DNA of 64,000 nt from AWTP1-13 sp963797005 (GCA_963797005.1 CAWCOF010000015.1:1-64000); one strand, 5' to 3'; positions 35,263 through 46,431 are shown, numbered from the stretch's first letter. Notes: generated by a model not told the origin, from the sequence alone. Numbers and translations: made by a program.

Positions 35263-35964
35263 ATGTATCCTCTGCTGCTCGGAGCGATGGCGCTCGTGCT
35301 GTTCCTCATCGCGACGCGGGCCTTCACCATGGCCAATCCGCAGGTGCTGGTGCGCCAGCTGCGCATCGGCGCCGGCGTGGCGGCGCTTGCCGGTGCCGGC
35401 TTCCTCGTCTTCCGCGGCCTCGCCGGCTACGCCATGTCGCTGGCGGCGCTCGGGTCGTGGCTCCTGTGGGGGAGCGGCGGATTTTCCTGGGGCGGCTTTC
35501 CGGGCGGGTCGCAGAAGTCGCCGGGCCAGACCTCGCGCGTGGTCACCGACCACCTGGAGGTGGAGCTCGATCACGACACCGGCGCGATCACCGGCCAGGT
35601 CCGCAAGGGGCGCTTCGCCGGGCGGGAGCTCGAGAGCCTGGCGCCGATCGAGATGGCACGGCTCTGGCAGGACTGCCGTTTTGCCGATCCGCAGTCGGCG
35701 CAGATCCTCGAGGCCTATCTCGACCGCGTGCATGCCTCGTGGCGCGAGGACCTGTCCCATTCGGAAGGCGGCGGCGAGGCAGCCGCATCCGGAAAGATGA
35801 CCCGGGAGCAGGCGCTCGACGTCTTAGGGCTAGGGCCCGGTGCCAGCGCGGACGACATCCGCCGCGCGCACCGCGAGCTGATGATGAAGGTGCACCCCGA
35901 TCACGGCGGCTCCACCTTCCTCGCCGCCAAGCTCAACGAGGCGAAGGACGTGCTGCTCAAGTAG
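35263..35964 (+). CDS. Membrane-anchored J-domain (DnaJ-like) protein
   Basis: 233 residues. Two or three hydrophobic segments in the first 80 residues (MYPLLLGAMALVLFLIATRA, VAALAGAGFLVFRGLAG) anchor it in the membrane. The C-terminal about 60 residues are a J domain: MTREQALDVLGLGPGAS, RRAHRELMMKVHPDHGG with the essential HPD, KLNEAKDVLLK. It should stimulate DnaK ATPase at the membrane. The lone C-terminal J domain resembles TIM14/DjlA-type cochaperones. Likely co-transcribed with the VWA protein upstream. Confidence 0.88.
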   Translation: MYPLLLGAMALVLFLIATRAFTMANPQVLVRQLRIGAGVAALAGAGFLVFRGLAGYAMSLAALGSWLLWGSGGFSWGGFPGGSQKSPGQTSRVVTDHLEVELDHDTGAITGQVRKGRFAGRELESLAPIEMARLWQDCRFADPQSAQILEAYLDRVHASWREDLSHSEGGGEAAASGKMTREQALDVLGLGPGASADDIRRAHRELMMKVHPDHGGSTFLAAKLNEAKDVLLK

Positions 35965-35988
35965 CCAGAGGCGGAGCGCTCCGGCGGC

Positions 35989-37323
35989 TCAGGACGCGGC
36001 CGCGTCGACGACGCCGGGGTCGATCATGACCTGGTCGCGTCCCGCATGCTTGGCTGCATAGAGGGCCCGGTCGGCGGCCGTGATCAGTCGGTTGAGGTCG
36101 CTGTGGCCGCGGCTGCCGGCGATGCCGGCGCTGAACGTGGCATTGAACAATGAGCCGGCGCCCTCGAACGGCAGCGCGGCGAAGCGCTGGCGCAGCTTGT
36201 CGATGACAAGCTGCGCTGCCTGCGGCGGCGTCTCGATCAGGATCACGCCGAATTCCTCTCCGCCGTAACGGCCGATGACGTCGATACGGCGCAGACCCGC
36301 CGTCAGCGTGTTGGCGAGTACGCGGAGGATGTTGTCGCCGATCAGGTGGCCGAAACGGTCGTTGATGTTCTTGAAGCGATCGAGGTCGATCATGACGAGG
36401 CTGATCTCGCTGTGCGTGCGACGGCAGCGCTCGACCTCGAGCATGAGGCGGTCTTTGAACCGTCCGTGATTGTAGAGGCCCGTGAGACTGTCGCGCTCCA
36501 TCATGGAGCGCAGCGCGCCGCTGCGCTCGGCCTTGAGCCGCACCAGGGAAGCGAGCCGTTGCGGCTCGATCGGCTTGGCGATGAAGTCGTCGCCACCCCA
36601 GCGGCGCGCCTGCATCTGCCGGTTCATGTCCTGCTCGGCGGAGAGAAAGACGATGGGCAGCGACAGATGACGGCGCGACTGGCGGATCATGCGCGCGAGC
36701 TCGATGCCGTCGACACCGGGCATGTGCACGTCCATCAGGATCAGGTCCGGCGGCACCATGTTGAGCCGGCTCAGCACCTCGGTCGGGTCGCTGACGATCG
36801 ATACGGTCATGCCCGCCACGCGCAGCGCCTCCGCAAAGACTTCCGCCAGCAGCGGATCGTCATCCACGAGCAGGATCGACGGCGTGCGGGGCTCGCGCTT
36901 GCCGGCGAAATGCTCGAGCCATTCGCCGAGCTCGCCGCCGTCGACCGGCCGAGGCAGCACCGCATCGACGCGCGCGCGGGCCGCGGCGAGCTGCAATTCA
37001 AAGCTGGTCTGGCCCGCGATCAGGAGCGTCGGGCAACGCAACGCCAAGGATGAGCACAGCTCGAGCGGCTCGGCGACCCGATCGCTGATGACCGCGGCCA
37101 TCAGGCCTTGCGGCGGCAGGGGCAGAGGCTCGCCCTCGGCGCTCAAGCCTGGAACGGGCGAGAAGCTGAGCTGCGACAGCATGTTCGACAGCCCCTCGAC
37201 TTCGTCGGCGCACGCGAAAGCTCCCACCAGGTACCCCGGCTCTTGTGGGCTGTCCCAGGGCAGCGCCGGATCGAGAGACGCAAGCTCGGGCGGGAGGGAC
37301 TTGACGACGCGGGCTAGGGGCAT
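35989..37323 (-). CDS. Response regulator with GGDEF domain (PleD-like diguanylate cyclase)
   Basis: 444 residues. Residues about 1-130 are a degenerate, receiver-like segment. A true receiver follows (SILLVDDDPLLAEVF, LILMDVHMPGVDG with the phospho-accepting Asp, IAKPIEPQRL). The GGDEF domain (SLTGLYNHGRFKDRL, IDLDRFKNINDRFGHLIGD, GRYGGEEFGV) carries GGEEF, an active-site variant seen in active cyclases. This two-receiver-plus-GGDEF layout is that of PleD, which makes cyclic di-GMP. Start ATG 37323 is uncertain as no ribosome site is clear. Confidence 0.85.
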   Translation of the reverse strand: MPLARVVKSLPPELASLDPALPWDSPQEPGYLVGAFACADEVEGLSNMLSQLSFSPVPGLSAEGEPLPLPPQGLMAAVISDRVAEPLELCSSLALRCPTLLIAGQTSFELQLAAARARVDAVLPRPVDGGELGEWLEHFAGKREPRTPSILLVDDDPLLAEVFAEALRVAGMTVSIVSDPTEVLSRLNMVPPDLILMDVHMPGVDGIELARMIRQSRRHLSLPIVFLSAEQDMNRQMQARRWGGDDFIAKPIEPQRLASLVRLKAERSGALRSMMERDSLTGLYNHGRFKDRLMLEVERCRRTHSEISLVMIDLDRFKNINDRFGHLIGDNILRVLANTLTAGLRRIDVIGRYGGEEFGVILIETPPQAAQLVIDKLRQRFAALPFEGAGSLFNATFSAGIAGSRGHSDLNRLITAADRALYAAKHAGRDQVMIDPGVVDAAAS

Positions 37324-37516
37324 GGAGGACTCTGGTAGTCGCACGACGACAACGTCACGCGTGCATACTGTCGATTGGGATGCACACGTACCAGCCGCGA
37401 ATTTCGGAAGCGTTGAAGTTTCGTTGGCGAACGGTTGCGTGCGCTCCGACTTCGGGCCGGATCGGGATAGGTTGTTCGATAGAGGATATTGTTCGGCTGG
37501 CGAACTGCCGCCCTCG

Positions 37517-39046
37517 TCAGTCGGCCTCGAGCACGAAGCAATCGATGCTGAGGCGCTTGAGCTGCGTGCAGGCGTGCTCGGCGGCGCCATGCGCCTCGAA
37601 GCCCACATAGCGGGCCCGGTAGTAGAGCTTGCCGCCGAGCTTGACCCGCTGCGTGACGCCGTTGCGGCGACCGACAAGGGAGGAGGCGCGCTCGGCCACC
37701 AGGGCGAGCTGGCGTTGCGCCTCGTCTGCGCTCTGATAGGCGCCGACCTGGACCTGGAAGCCGCCGGCGGCCGCAGGCGCCGTGCGATCCGGTGACGCGA
37801 CCTGTGCATCGAGGGTCGACGGCGGGGAGCCGGGGGCCCCGAAGGCGGTCATGACGAGGGCCGATCTCCCCGAGAGCGCCTCTGAGCCCTGCCTGGGCGA
37901 GGTGCCGGCTCGTGCCTCGAGCAACGCCTCGATCGAGTTCGGGTTGGCCGCTCTGCCGGGCTCCGCGGCGGCATCTGGTGCAATCAGGACCGGGTGTACG
38001 CGCGCCATCATCACGACCGGCGACGCCGACGTTTCCGCATGCGGCACCGCCTGGTTTGGTGGCAGTGCTGCGGCCGCGGCCGGCTCCGGCACGACGCGTG
38101 TGATCCGTCGCGGGGTCGGCACGCGCGCGACCCAGGCTTGGGATGGGGGCCTGGCGCGCGCGATGAGCGGAGCGCGCAGCGCGGGCTTGCGCGTCTTCAC
38201 GGTCGAGGCCTTGACCAACGCAATGTTGAGGTAGGTGCGCATGGCGGCGTTGCGCGCAGAGGCCGTGGTGCCGCCGAACACAATGCCGATGACGTGCTTG
38301 CGGCCGCGCCTGACGGAGGCGGCCAGGTTGAACCCGGAGGCGCGCGTATAGCCGGTCTTGAGGCCGTCCGTACCGGGATAATTGAACAGCAACGTGTTGT
38401 GGTTGCGGAACGTCTCGTCCTTGTAGGTGAATGACCGCGTGGCAAACAGCGGGTACTGCCGGGGGAAGTCGTCCTGCAGGTGCAGCGCCAGGGTGACCAT
38501 GTCGCGTGCCGTCGTCACCTGCTCGTCGTCGGGCAGGCCGGAGGCATTCCGAAAGGTCGTGGCAGCCATGCCGAGCTGACGCGCCTTCTCAGTCATCAGC
38601 TTCGCGAACTTCTCCTCGCTGCCGGCGATGTGCTCGGCGACCGCCACCGCAACGTCGTTGGCGCTCTTGGTGATCAAGGCCTTGACGGCCTCGATGAGGG
38701 TGATCTCCTCCCCGGCCTCGAGATCGAGCTTGGATGGCGGGGCAGCCGCCGCAATCGCGGACATCCGGATCTTGGTTTCCGGCCTGAGGGTCCCCTGCTC
38801 CATCCGCTCGAAGACCAGATAGAGGGTCATCAGCTTGGCCAGGGACGCCGGGTAGCGCGGTGCGTCGGCGGCCTTCTCGCGCAGCACCCGGCCCGAATTG
38901 ACGTCGAGCACGAGCACGGCGCTCTTGGCCCTGGCCTCGACGCTGGTCGTGGCCCCCGTCGCCGCGACGACGATCGCCAAAAGACCCGCCAGTGCCGCTC
39001 GCACCTGCAAGAGCCGCGGCCTATGCAATTGAAATTGAAGGACCAT
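37517..39046 (-). CDS. dacF: D-alanyl-D-alanine carboxypeptidase with SPOR domain
   Basis: 509 residues. A hydrophobic N-terminal segment (ALAGLLAIVVAATGATTS) acts as signal. The penicillin-binding serine peptidase motifs are present: SLAK (nucleophile Ser), SAND and KTGYT. It trims the terminal D-Ala of peptidoglycan pentapeptides in the periplasm. A Pro/Ala-rich linker leads to a C-terminal SPOR-like domain (FQVQVGAYQSADEAQRQL) that binds denuded glycan. Ribosome site AGAGGGA precedes ATG 39046. Divergent from the phasin gene, the usual order in Hyphomicrobiales. Confidence 0.92.
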   Translation of the reverse strand: MVLQFQLHRPRLLQVRAALAGLLAIVVAATGATTSVEARAKSAVLVLDVNSGRVLREKAADAPRYPASLAKLMTLYLVFERMEQGTLRPETKIRMSAIAAAAPPSKLDLEAGEEITLIEAVKALITKSANDVAVAVAEHIAGSEEKFAKLMTEKARQLGMAATTFRNASGLPDDEQVTTARDMVTLALHLQDDFPRQYPLFATRSFTYKDETFRNHNTLLFNYPGTDGLKTGYTRASGFNLAASVRRGRKHVIGIVFGGTTASARNAAMRTYLNIALVKASTVKTRKPALRAPLIARARPPSQAWVARVPTPRRITRVVPEPAAAAALPPNQAVPHAETSASPVVMMARVHPVLIAPDAAAEPGRAANPNSIEALLEARAGTSPRQGSEALSGRSALVMTAFGAPGSPPSTLDAQVASPDRTAPAAAGGFQVQVGAYQSADEAQRQLALVAERASSLVGRRNGVTQRVKLGGKLYYRARYVGFEAHGAAEHACTQLKRLSIDCFVLEAD

Positions 39047-39429
39047 TCCCTCTACGTCCAACGCCCGCCGCCGCCCGCACCCCTTCGGCAGTGCCCGTCG
39101 CCATGGGCAACACCGTTTTGGGGCGTCTTTGAGGCGCCGGCGCACCTCTGAGGTGCATCCGCCTGTTCAGCAGAGAGCCTAACCCACCGGCCCTAACGGC
39201 TCGGTTAATGGGGGGCGCCCCGCGCTGACTAGCAAGTGGGCAGGTTGCCTACCAAGATGTCGCATATTGCAATGCAGCATTTTCCTTGACTGTTTTTGTG
39301 CAGTGCATATATTGCCGAAGTATCAGCGAGTCGGTGGCGTCTTTTGCGCCCTAGTCACGCGAATTCAGCAAGACCCCCTATGCAACTGTCGCAAACCCCG
39401 CAGACCCCCGTCACACAGGACGAAAGACG
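39047..39429. other. Divergent regulatory region dacF / phasin
   Basis: About 380 bp between the divergent dacF and phasin genes. The right half holds a clear promoter for the phasin and TGC-rich palindromic sequence around it (39261-39320). Nothing else is recognised. Confidence 0.5.
39286..39313 (+). promoter_or_regulatory. Phasin gene promoter with possible PhaR operators
   Basis: TTGACT (39286-39291) and TATATT (39308-39313) are 16 bp apart, a near-consensus housekeeping promoter that puts the transcript start about 110 nt before the phasin ATG. TGC-rich sequences flank and overlap it: TTGCAATGCAGCA around 39267-39279 and GTGCAGTGCA in the spacer. PhaR repressors of PHB genes bind TGC-rich palindromes, so these may be its operator; this part is inference. 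Confidence 0.6.
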
Positions 39430-39765
39430 ATGATCCAGATGAAGAATTTCGACGACATCCAGAAGCTCGGCCAGCACAACATGGATACTGCCATGAAGGC
39501 GTTCGGCGAGTGGAACAAGGGCTGGCAGGCGATCGCCGCCGAGATGACCGACTACACCAAGCGGTCGTTCGAGGAGAGCACGGCCACCTTCGAGAAGCTG
39601 CTCACGGCCAAGTCGGTCGAGCAGGCCGTCGAGATCCAGTCCGGCTTCGCCAAGCGCGCCTACGATGGCTACATGCATCAGCTCTCCAAGATCGGCGGCA
39701 TGTACGCAGATCTCGCCAAGGAGGCCTACAAGCCCGTCGAGAAGGCGATGCAGGGCGCGCGCTGA
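39430..39765 (+). CDS. Phasin family protein
   Basis: 111 residues, nearly all helical (phasin_2 family): the MKNFDDIQKLGQHNMDTAMK start, KSVEQAVEIQSGFAKRAYDG in the centre, and YKPVEKAMQGAR at the end. Phasins coat polyhydroxyalkanoate granules and control their size. The acetoacetyl-CoA reductase at the window start belongs to the same metabolism. A strong promoter precedes it and a clear terminator follows, so it is a single-gene transcript. Confidence 0.93.
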   Translation: MIQMKNFDDIQKLGQHNMDTAMKAFGEWNKGWQAIAAEMTDYTKRSFEESTATFEKLLTAKSVEQAVEIQSGFAKRAYDGYMHQLSKIGGMYADLAKEAYKPVEKAMQGAR

Positions 39766-39821
39766 AGGCGAGCAAGATCCGTTTCAGCGGTGTGTCCGTC
39801 AAGGGACGTGCCCACGTTGAC

Positions 39822-39856
39822 AAGGCCTCGTGCAGCCGCGCGAGGCCTTATTTTGT
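39822..39856 (+). terminator. Rho-independent terminator after the phasin gene
   Basis: Nine-base stem AAGGCCTCG (39822-39830) / CGAGGCCTT (39841-39849), 10-nt loop, then ATTTTGT. The spacing from the phasin stop is about 57 bp. Confidence 0.85.
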
Positions 39857-40014
39857 CGCAATTGCCGAGTTGAAGGTCACTCCGGGACTTGGACTGCCTC
39901 TTGCGGCGTTTGCGGTGTGCGCCCAGCTATCGCTACAATACGAAAATGATTTGCAACGGGAGGACCCGGCGCAAATCTTGCGGGAGCGAGCCGACGCATA
40001 CAGGGATTGAAGGG

Positions 40015-40344
40015 ATGGCCGGCAAAAACGGCTCACGTGGGGATGACGAGGGCAAGACGGGGCTCATCACCAAGACGAGGCCCAAAACCAAGAAGCCCAG
40101 TCTCTACAAAGTGCTGCTCTTGAACGACGACTACACGCCGATGGAGTTCGTCGTGCTCGTGCTGGAGCGGTTCTTCAACAAGGGCCCGGAGGAGGCCACC
40201 CGCATCATGCTGCACGTACATCAAAAGGGCGTGGGCATCTGCGGTGTCTATACCTACGAGGTGGCTGAGACCAAGGTGGCCCAGGTTATGGACTTCTCCC
40301 GCCAAAACCAGCACCCTCTGCAGTGCACCATGGAAAAGGAGTGA
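40015..40344 (+). CDS. clpS: ATP-dependent Clp protease adaptor ClpS
   Basis: 109 residues. ClpS delivers N-degron substrates to ClpAP. The core LYKVLLLNDDYTPMEFVV carries the substrate-binding NDD, and VHQKGVGICGVYTYEVAETK the ClpA-contact region. ATG 40015 has GAAGGG before it. The next gene, clpA, begins 10 bp after its stop. Confidence 0.96.
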   Translation: MAGKNGSRGDDEGKTGLITKTRPKTKKPSLYKVLLLNDDYTPMEFVVLVLERFFNKGPEEATRIMLHVHQKGVGICGVYTYEVAETKVAQVMDFSRQNQHPLQCTMEKE

Positions 40345-40354
40345 CGGACCGGCC

Positions 40355-42817
<2,463 letters not shown>

Positions 42818-42861
42818 ATAAGGCTGGCGCGGGATGAGCCGTTAGAGCCGCCCCGCTTCAC

Positions 42862-42905
42862 TCACCGCCGACATGGCGGGCATTCACCGCCGACATGGCG
42901 GCCAT
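42862..42905. repeat. Two tandem 22-bp units, each a CCGCC-GACAT-GGCGG hairpin
   Basis: Units 42862-42883 and 42884-42905 differ at one base (GGGCAT/GGCCAT). Each contains CCGCC GACAT GGCGG (42865-42879 and 42887-42901). The pair lies between the convergent clpA and rsmC-like stops and could act as a double transcription end, although no T-run follows. Confidence 0.8.
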
Positions 42906-42919
42906 TCGTGGTGAGCGGG

Positions 42920-43942
42920 CTAACGGGCCCGCTCTGCGCGCCATACGCGATAGCGGGCATCCTCCGCCACGATCCGCACGGAATCCAAGCGCTGTGAAAG
43001 CAGGCGGTCGAGGGGCAGGCGTCGCTGCACGACGATCTGCAGCAGCCCGCCGGCCTTGAGGTGACCTGGCGCGCGGGAAATGAGCTGCTCGAGCTCTGCG
43101 TGGTCCTCGGCGATGCCGCGATGCAACGGCGGGTTGGACAGGATGGCGTCGTAGTCGGACCGGCCGGCGGCACTGAGGCGGGTGCCGAGGATCAGGCGGG
43201 CGCCCGGCACGTTCTCGCCGGCCGCGGCCAGCGCCACCGAGTCGTTGTCGAAGAGGTCGAGGTCGACGGACGGGCTCGCCGCGCGCATCGTCGCCCCAAT
43301 CACGCCCGACCCGCAGCCGTAGTCCAGCACTCTGGCATCCGCAGGCAGTTCCGGCAGCGCGCTCAAGAGCAAGGCGGTGCCCTGGTCGACGCGATCGGCG
43401 GCAAAGAGCCCGGGATAGGTGACCCAGTCGCGCCTTGCGCCGGCGATGGCGAGCGGCACGGTCCGGCGCCAGTCGGCCAATGCGCCGCGCAGCCGTTCCG
43501 CATCAGACGGCCGGCCCGCGGCCACCACACGCCCATGACCCTGCGTCGCCACCGTCTGGACCTGCCCGCAGAGCTCTTCCAGCATCGCGATCGCCGAGCG
43601 AACGCCCTCGTCGTTGCCGCCGTAGAGGATGAGGCGGCCGGCAGGTGCGAGCACGCCGAGGCAGGCGTGCGCGGCCATCTCCTGCTCCTCCTTGGCCTTC
43701 GGCAGCCGCAGCACGGCAACGTCGAACGGGCCGGCAGGCGGCCAGGGTTTCGCAGGTTGGGTGTCGACGAGGCGGCGGTTCCACACGGCAGCGCCGACGC
43801 CGCGCTCGGCCAACAGCGCGGGCAAGGTCCCCGCCTGGTAGGCCAGCAGAACCCGGCCGCTCCAATCGATCGCCTCGAGGCTGCGCCGGATAAGCGCGTC
43901 TGCCGCCGCCTCCGGATCACGCCGCCAGCTGGTCATCGCCAC
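42920..43942 (-). CDS. rsmC: RsmC-like 16S rRNA (guanine) methyltransferase
   Basis: 340 residues with the duplicated RsmC layout: an N-terminal degenerate methyltransferase-like half and a C-terminal catalytic half. The SAM site is VLDYGCGSGVIGATM, and the N-methyltransferase motif is SNPPLHRG. RsmC methylates G1207 of 16S rRNA in E. coli; RlmG is the close alternative for 23S rRNA. The position between clpA and the HIT gene is a common order in this group. Confidence 0.85.
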   Translation of the reverse strand: MAMTSWRRDPEAAADALIRRSLEAIDWSGRVLLAYQAGTLPALLAERGVGAAVWNRRLVDTQPAKPWPPAGPFDVAVLRLPKAKEEQEMAAHACLGVLAPAGRLILYGGNDEGVRSAIAMLEELCGQVQTVATQGHGRVVAAGRPSDAERLRGALADWRRTVPLAIAGARRDWVTYPGLFAADRVDQGTALLLSALPELPADARVLDYGCGSGVIGATMRAASPSVDLDLFDNDSVALAAAGENVPGARLILGTRLSAAGRSDYDAILSNPPLHRGIAEDHAELEQLISRAPGHLKAGGLLQIVVQRRLPLDRLLSQRLDSVRIVAEDARYRVWRAERAR

Positions 43943-43999
43943 CCTTGGATCAGGAACGGTGTTGCAGCGAAGCGAAGGTGAGGCGCGCTGCCATGGCGT

Positions 44000-44422
44000 T
44001 CAGGCCGCCAGCGCCTTCTTCACCTTCTCGGCGTTGGCGGCCAGCACCTCCTCTTTTTCCATCTTGCCGGTATGGGCCCCCAGCGACGCGCCATCCCAGC
44101 GCGGCATCACATGGAAATGCAGGTGGAAGACAACCTGTCCGCCGGCCGGCTCGTTGAACTGCGTCAGCGTGATGCCCGTCGCGTCGAACGCCTTCATCAG
44201 CGCGGCGGACACCTTCTGCACCGTCTTCATGCAGGCGGCGAGCTGGGCCGGGCTGGCGTCGAGCACGTTGCGCGCCGGCGTCTTGGGGATCACCAGCGTG
44301 TGCCCCGTGCAGCGCGGCATGATGTCCATGAACGCCAAGGTCTCGGTATCCTCGTAGACCTTCTGCGCGGGAAGCTCGCCCCTCAGGATCTTGGCAAAGA
44401 CATTGTTGGTGTCGTAGCCCAT
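44000..44422 (-). CDS. HIT family protein (nucleotide hydrolase/transferase)
   Basis: 140 residues. The histidine triad is FHLHFHVMPRW, with the N-terminal FAKILRGELPAQKVYEDTE and LVIPKTPARNVLD typical of Hint/HIT proteins acting on nucleoside phosphoramidates or dinucleotide polyphosphates. It starts upstream of rsmC (57-bp gap) on the same strand and could be co-transcribed with it. Confidence 0.93.
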   Translation of the reverse strand: MGYDTNNVFAKILRGELPAQKVYEDTETLAFMDIMPRCTGHTLVIPKTPARNVLDASPAQLAACMKTVQKVSAALMKAFDATGITLTQFNEPAGGQVVFHLHFHVMPRWDGASLGAHTGKMEKEEVLAANAEKVKKALAA

Positions 44423-44558
44423 CGGCGCCTTTTCCTTGCTTGCTCTGCAGTTTTGTTAATTGGCCCGTAACCGCATCGTCAAGTGATGGATGGCGTTAAG
44501 AGGATGCGAAGTCGCCCCGTGCAAAGATGCACAAAATGATAAGTAGGGAGGTTTTACC

Positions 44559-44774
44559 GTGTCGGCCACTCATGAGAGAGCCGTCAGTACAGGCAGCTGC
44601 TACATGTCCTTGAGCTATCTCACGACATGTCCAGCAAAGCGCGGCGACACACTGATCGCGTCCGTCGTGCTGGTGCTGTTGCTGGCAGGATGGGTGATGA
44701 ACTTCATCGGCCCGAGGCAGCTCACCGAGGGTGTGGGCAACTTCATCGCCCACAGCTTCCCGCGTCAGGCCTGA
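44559..44774 (+). CDS. Small single-span membrane protein
   Basis: 71 residues from GTG 44559, which has an excellent ribosome site, GGGAGG, 7 nt before it. A single hydrophobic helix (LIASVVLVLLLAGWVMNFIG) lies in the middle; the N terminus has two Cys. I do not recognise the family. Its last 10 bases overlap the end of the convergent GNAT gene. Confidence 0.55.
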   Translation: MSATHERAVSTGSCYMSLSYLTTCPAKRGDTLIASVVLVLLLAGWVMNFIGPRQLTEGVGNFIAHSFPRQA

Positions 44775-46042
44775 TCGCTGTCCTTGCGGAACGGTGCATA
44801 GGCACCGAGTTCGTCGACCGCGGCGTCGACGTAGGCGCGCTCGCGCGTCAGATAGTCGGCAATGGCCCGGCGCAGCGCCGGATCGGCGATGTAGTGGGCC
44901 GAGAAGGTCTTGGTCGGCATGTAGCCGCGCGCCAGCTTGTGCTCGCCCTGCGCACCCGCCTCGACGCGGGCGATCTTGTGCTGAATGGCGTAGTCGATGG
45001 CCTGGTAGTAGCACATCTCGAAATGCAGGAACGGATGGTGCTCGACGGCGCCCCAGTAGCGCCCGTAGAGGCAGTCGCCGCCGACCATGTGCAGCGAGCC
45101 GGCGATCGCGCGCTTGCCGCGCTTGGCGAGCATGAGCAAGGAGCGCTCGCCGCTGGCGGCCGCGATCAGCGAGAAGGCCTGGCGGTTGAGGTAGGGCCGC
45201 CCCCACTTGCGCGAGCCCGTGTCCATGTAGAAGGCGAAGAAGGCGTCCCAGTGCGCCTCGGTGATGTCGCGGCCCTGCACCCACTCGACCTCCAGGCCGT
45301 CCGCCAGCGCCTGCTCGCGCTCCTTGCGCATCGCCTTGCGCTTGCGTGAGGCGAGGGAGGCCAGGAAATCGTCGAACGAGCCGTAGCCCGGGTTGCGCCA
45401 GTGGAACTGCTGGTCGGTGCGCTGCAGGAAGCCTTGGGCGCCGAGGCGGTCGTACTCGTCCTCGCTCAGGAACGTGACGTGCACGCCCGACAGGTCGTTG
45501 CGGTTTGCGAGCGACGCGGCGGCACCCGCCAGCAGGGCCTCGTTGGCCTCGGCCTCGGGACCCGGCCGCACGAGCAGGCGCCGCCCCGGCACGGGCGTGA
45601 ACGGCACGGCGATCTGCAGCTTGGGATAGTACTGGCCGCCGGCCCTGGCGTAGGCATCGGACCAGGCGTGGTCAAACACGTACTCGCCCTTGCTGTGCGA
45701 TTTCAGATAGCAGGGCGCGCAGGCGGCAATCGCATTGTCCGCGCCCTTGAGCACGAGATGGCGCGGGCTCCACCCGGTTTTGCCGCCGACGGAGCCCGCA
45801 TCCTCCAGCGCCTTCAGGAAGCCATGCGCAATGAAGGGATTGTACGAGGCGGGGTCGGGATTGGCGCAGGCGTCCCAGTCATCGGCCGGGATGTCGGCGA
45901 TGCGGGGGGTGACCTCGACGCGGGCCTCGCACGGTATCGTCGTCCTGGTTCGGGCCAAAGGCTGCACCTCGACAATTCGCGCCGGGCTCAAGGGACCACA
46001 GGATAGGGGCGGCGGCAACGGCAAGCGATGCCGCAAGCCCAT
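44765..46042 (-). CDS. GNAT/FemAB-like acyltransferase (COG3146, DUF482)
   Basis: About 425 residues. Recognisable family motifs: ADDWDACANPDPASYNPFIA near the N terminus, LKSHSKGEYVFDHAWSDAY, LVRPGPEAEANEALLAG, SLASRKRKAMRKEREQAL, and FYMDTGSRKWGRPYLNR. It is a paired-GNAT fold enzyme related to FemAB peptidyl-transferases; the substrate is not known. The start is uncertain: Met at 46042 is used, and the conserved part begins about 40 residues later (EARVEVTPRIADIP). Confidence 0.85.
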   Translation of the reverse strand: MGLRHRLPLPPPLSCGPLSPARIVEVQPLARTRTTIPCEARVEVTPRIADIPADDWDACANPDPASYNPFIAHGFLKALEDAGSVGGKTGWSPRHLVLKGADNAIAACAPCYLKSHSKGEYVFDHAWSDAYARAGGQYYPKLQIAVPFTPVPGRRLLVRPGPEAEANEALLAGAAASLANRNDLSGVHVTFLSEDEYDRLGAQGFLQRTDQQFHWRNPGYGSFDDFLASLASRKRKAMRKEREQALADGLEVEWVQGRDITEAHWDAFFAFYMDTGSRKWGRPYLNRQAFSLIAAASGERSLLMLAKRGKRAIAGSLHMVGGDCLYGRYWGAVEHHPFLHFEMCYYQAIDYAIQHKIARVEAGAQGEHKLARGYMPTKTFSAHYIADPALRRAIADYLTRERAYVDAAVDELGAYAPFRKDSDQA

Positions 46043-46170
46043 GCGCGGTATGCGTGGCTCTGAGGGCACAGCTGTCGGCCCAAGCTGGGGATTGTCCACC
46101 GGCGGGCGTTGCGGGGCCAAGCCTTCTCGGCCAACAGTAGGGGCAATCGCAATCTACCGGGGCTGTCACG

Positions 46171-46431
46171 ATGCGACAGGCACGCACGTGGATTTTGGCT
46201 CTCGTCGCTTGCGGCGTCTTGAGTGTCGGCGGCATCGCGTCCGCGCAGACCCTGCCGGGCGCCTCGCAGCGCGACTGCCAGACCATCCGCACCTGCAACT
46301 TCCGCCGCGGCGGCGCCTACCGGGGCTGCCTGTCGTCCTATAGCTGCCGCGTGTGCCGTTTCGTGCGCTCCCGCTGCTACGTCGATGGCAGGCGCAAGGT
46401 GTGCCAGGAGATGAGGTGCCGCTGGGGCTGA
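46171..46431 (+). CDS. Small secreted cysteine-rich protein
   Basis: 86 residues. A typical signal peptide (ILALVACGVLSVGGIASAQ, likely cut after AQ or SAQ) leaves about 60 residues with eight Cys and many Arg, a pattern of disulfide-bonded periplasmic proteins. The spacing (CxxxxxC, C-x(4)-C, CxxC) is regular. I do not recognise a function. It diverges from the GNAT gene. Confidence 0.65.
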   Translation: MRQARTWILALVACGVLSVGGIASAQTLPGASQRDCQTIRTCNFRRGGAYRGCLSSYSCRVCRFVRSRCYVDGRRKVCQEMRCRWG

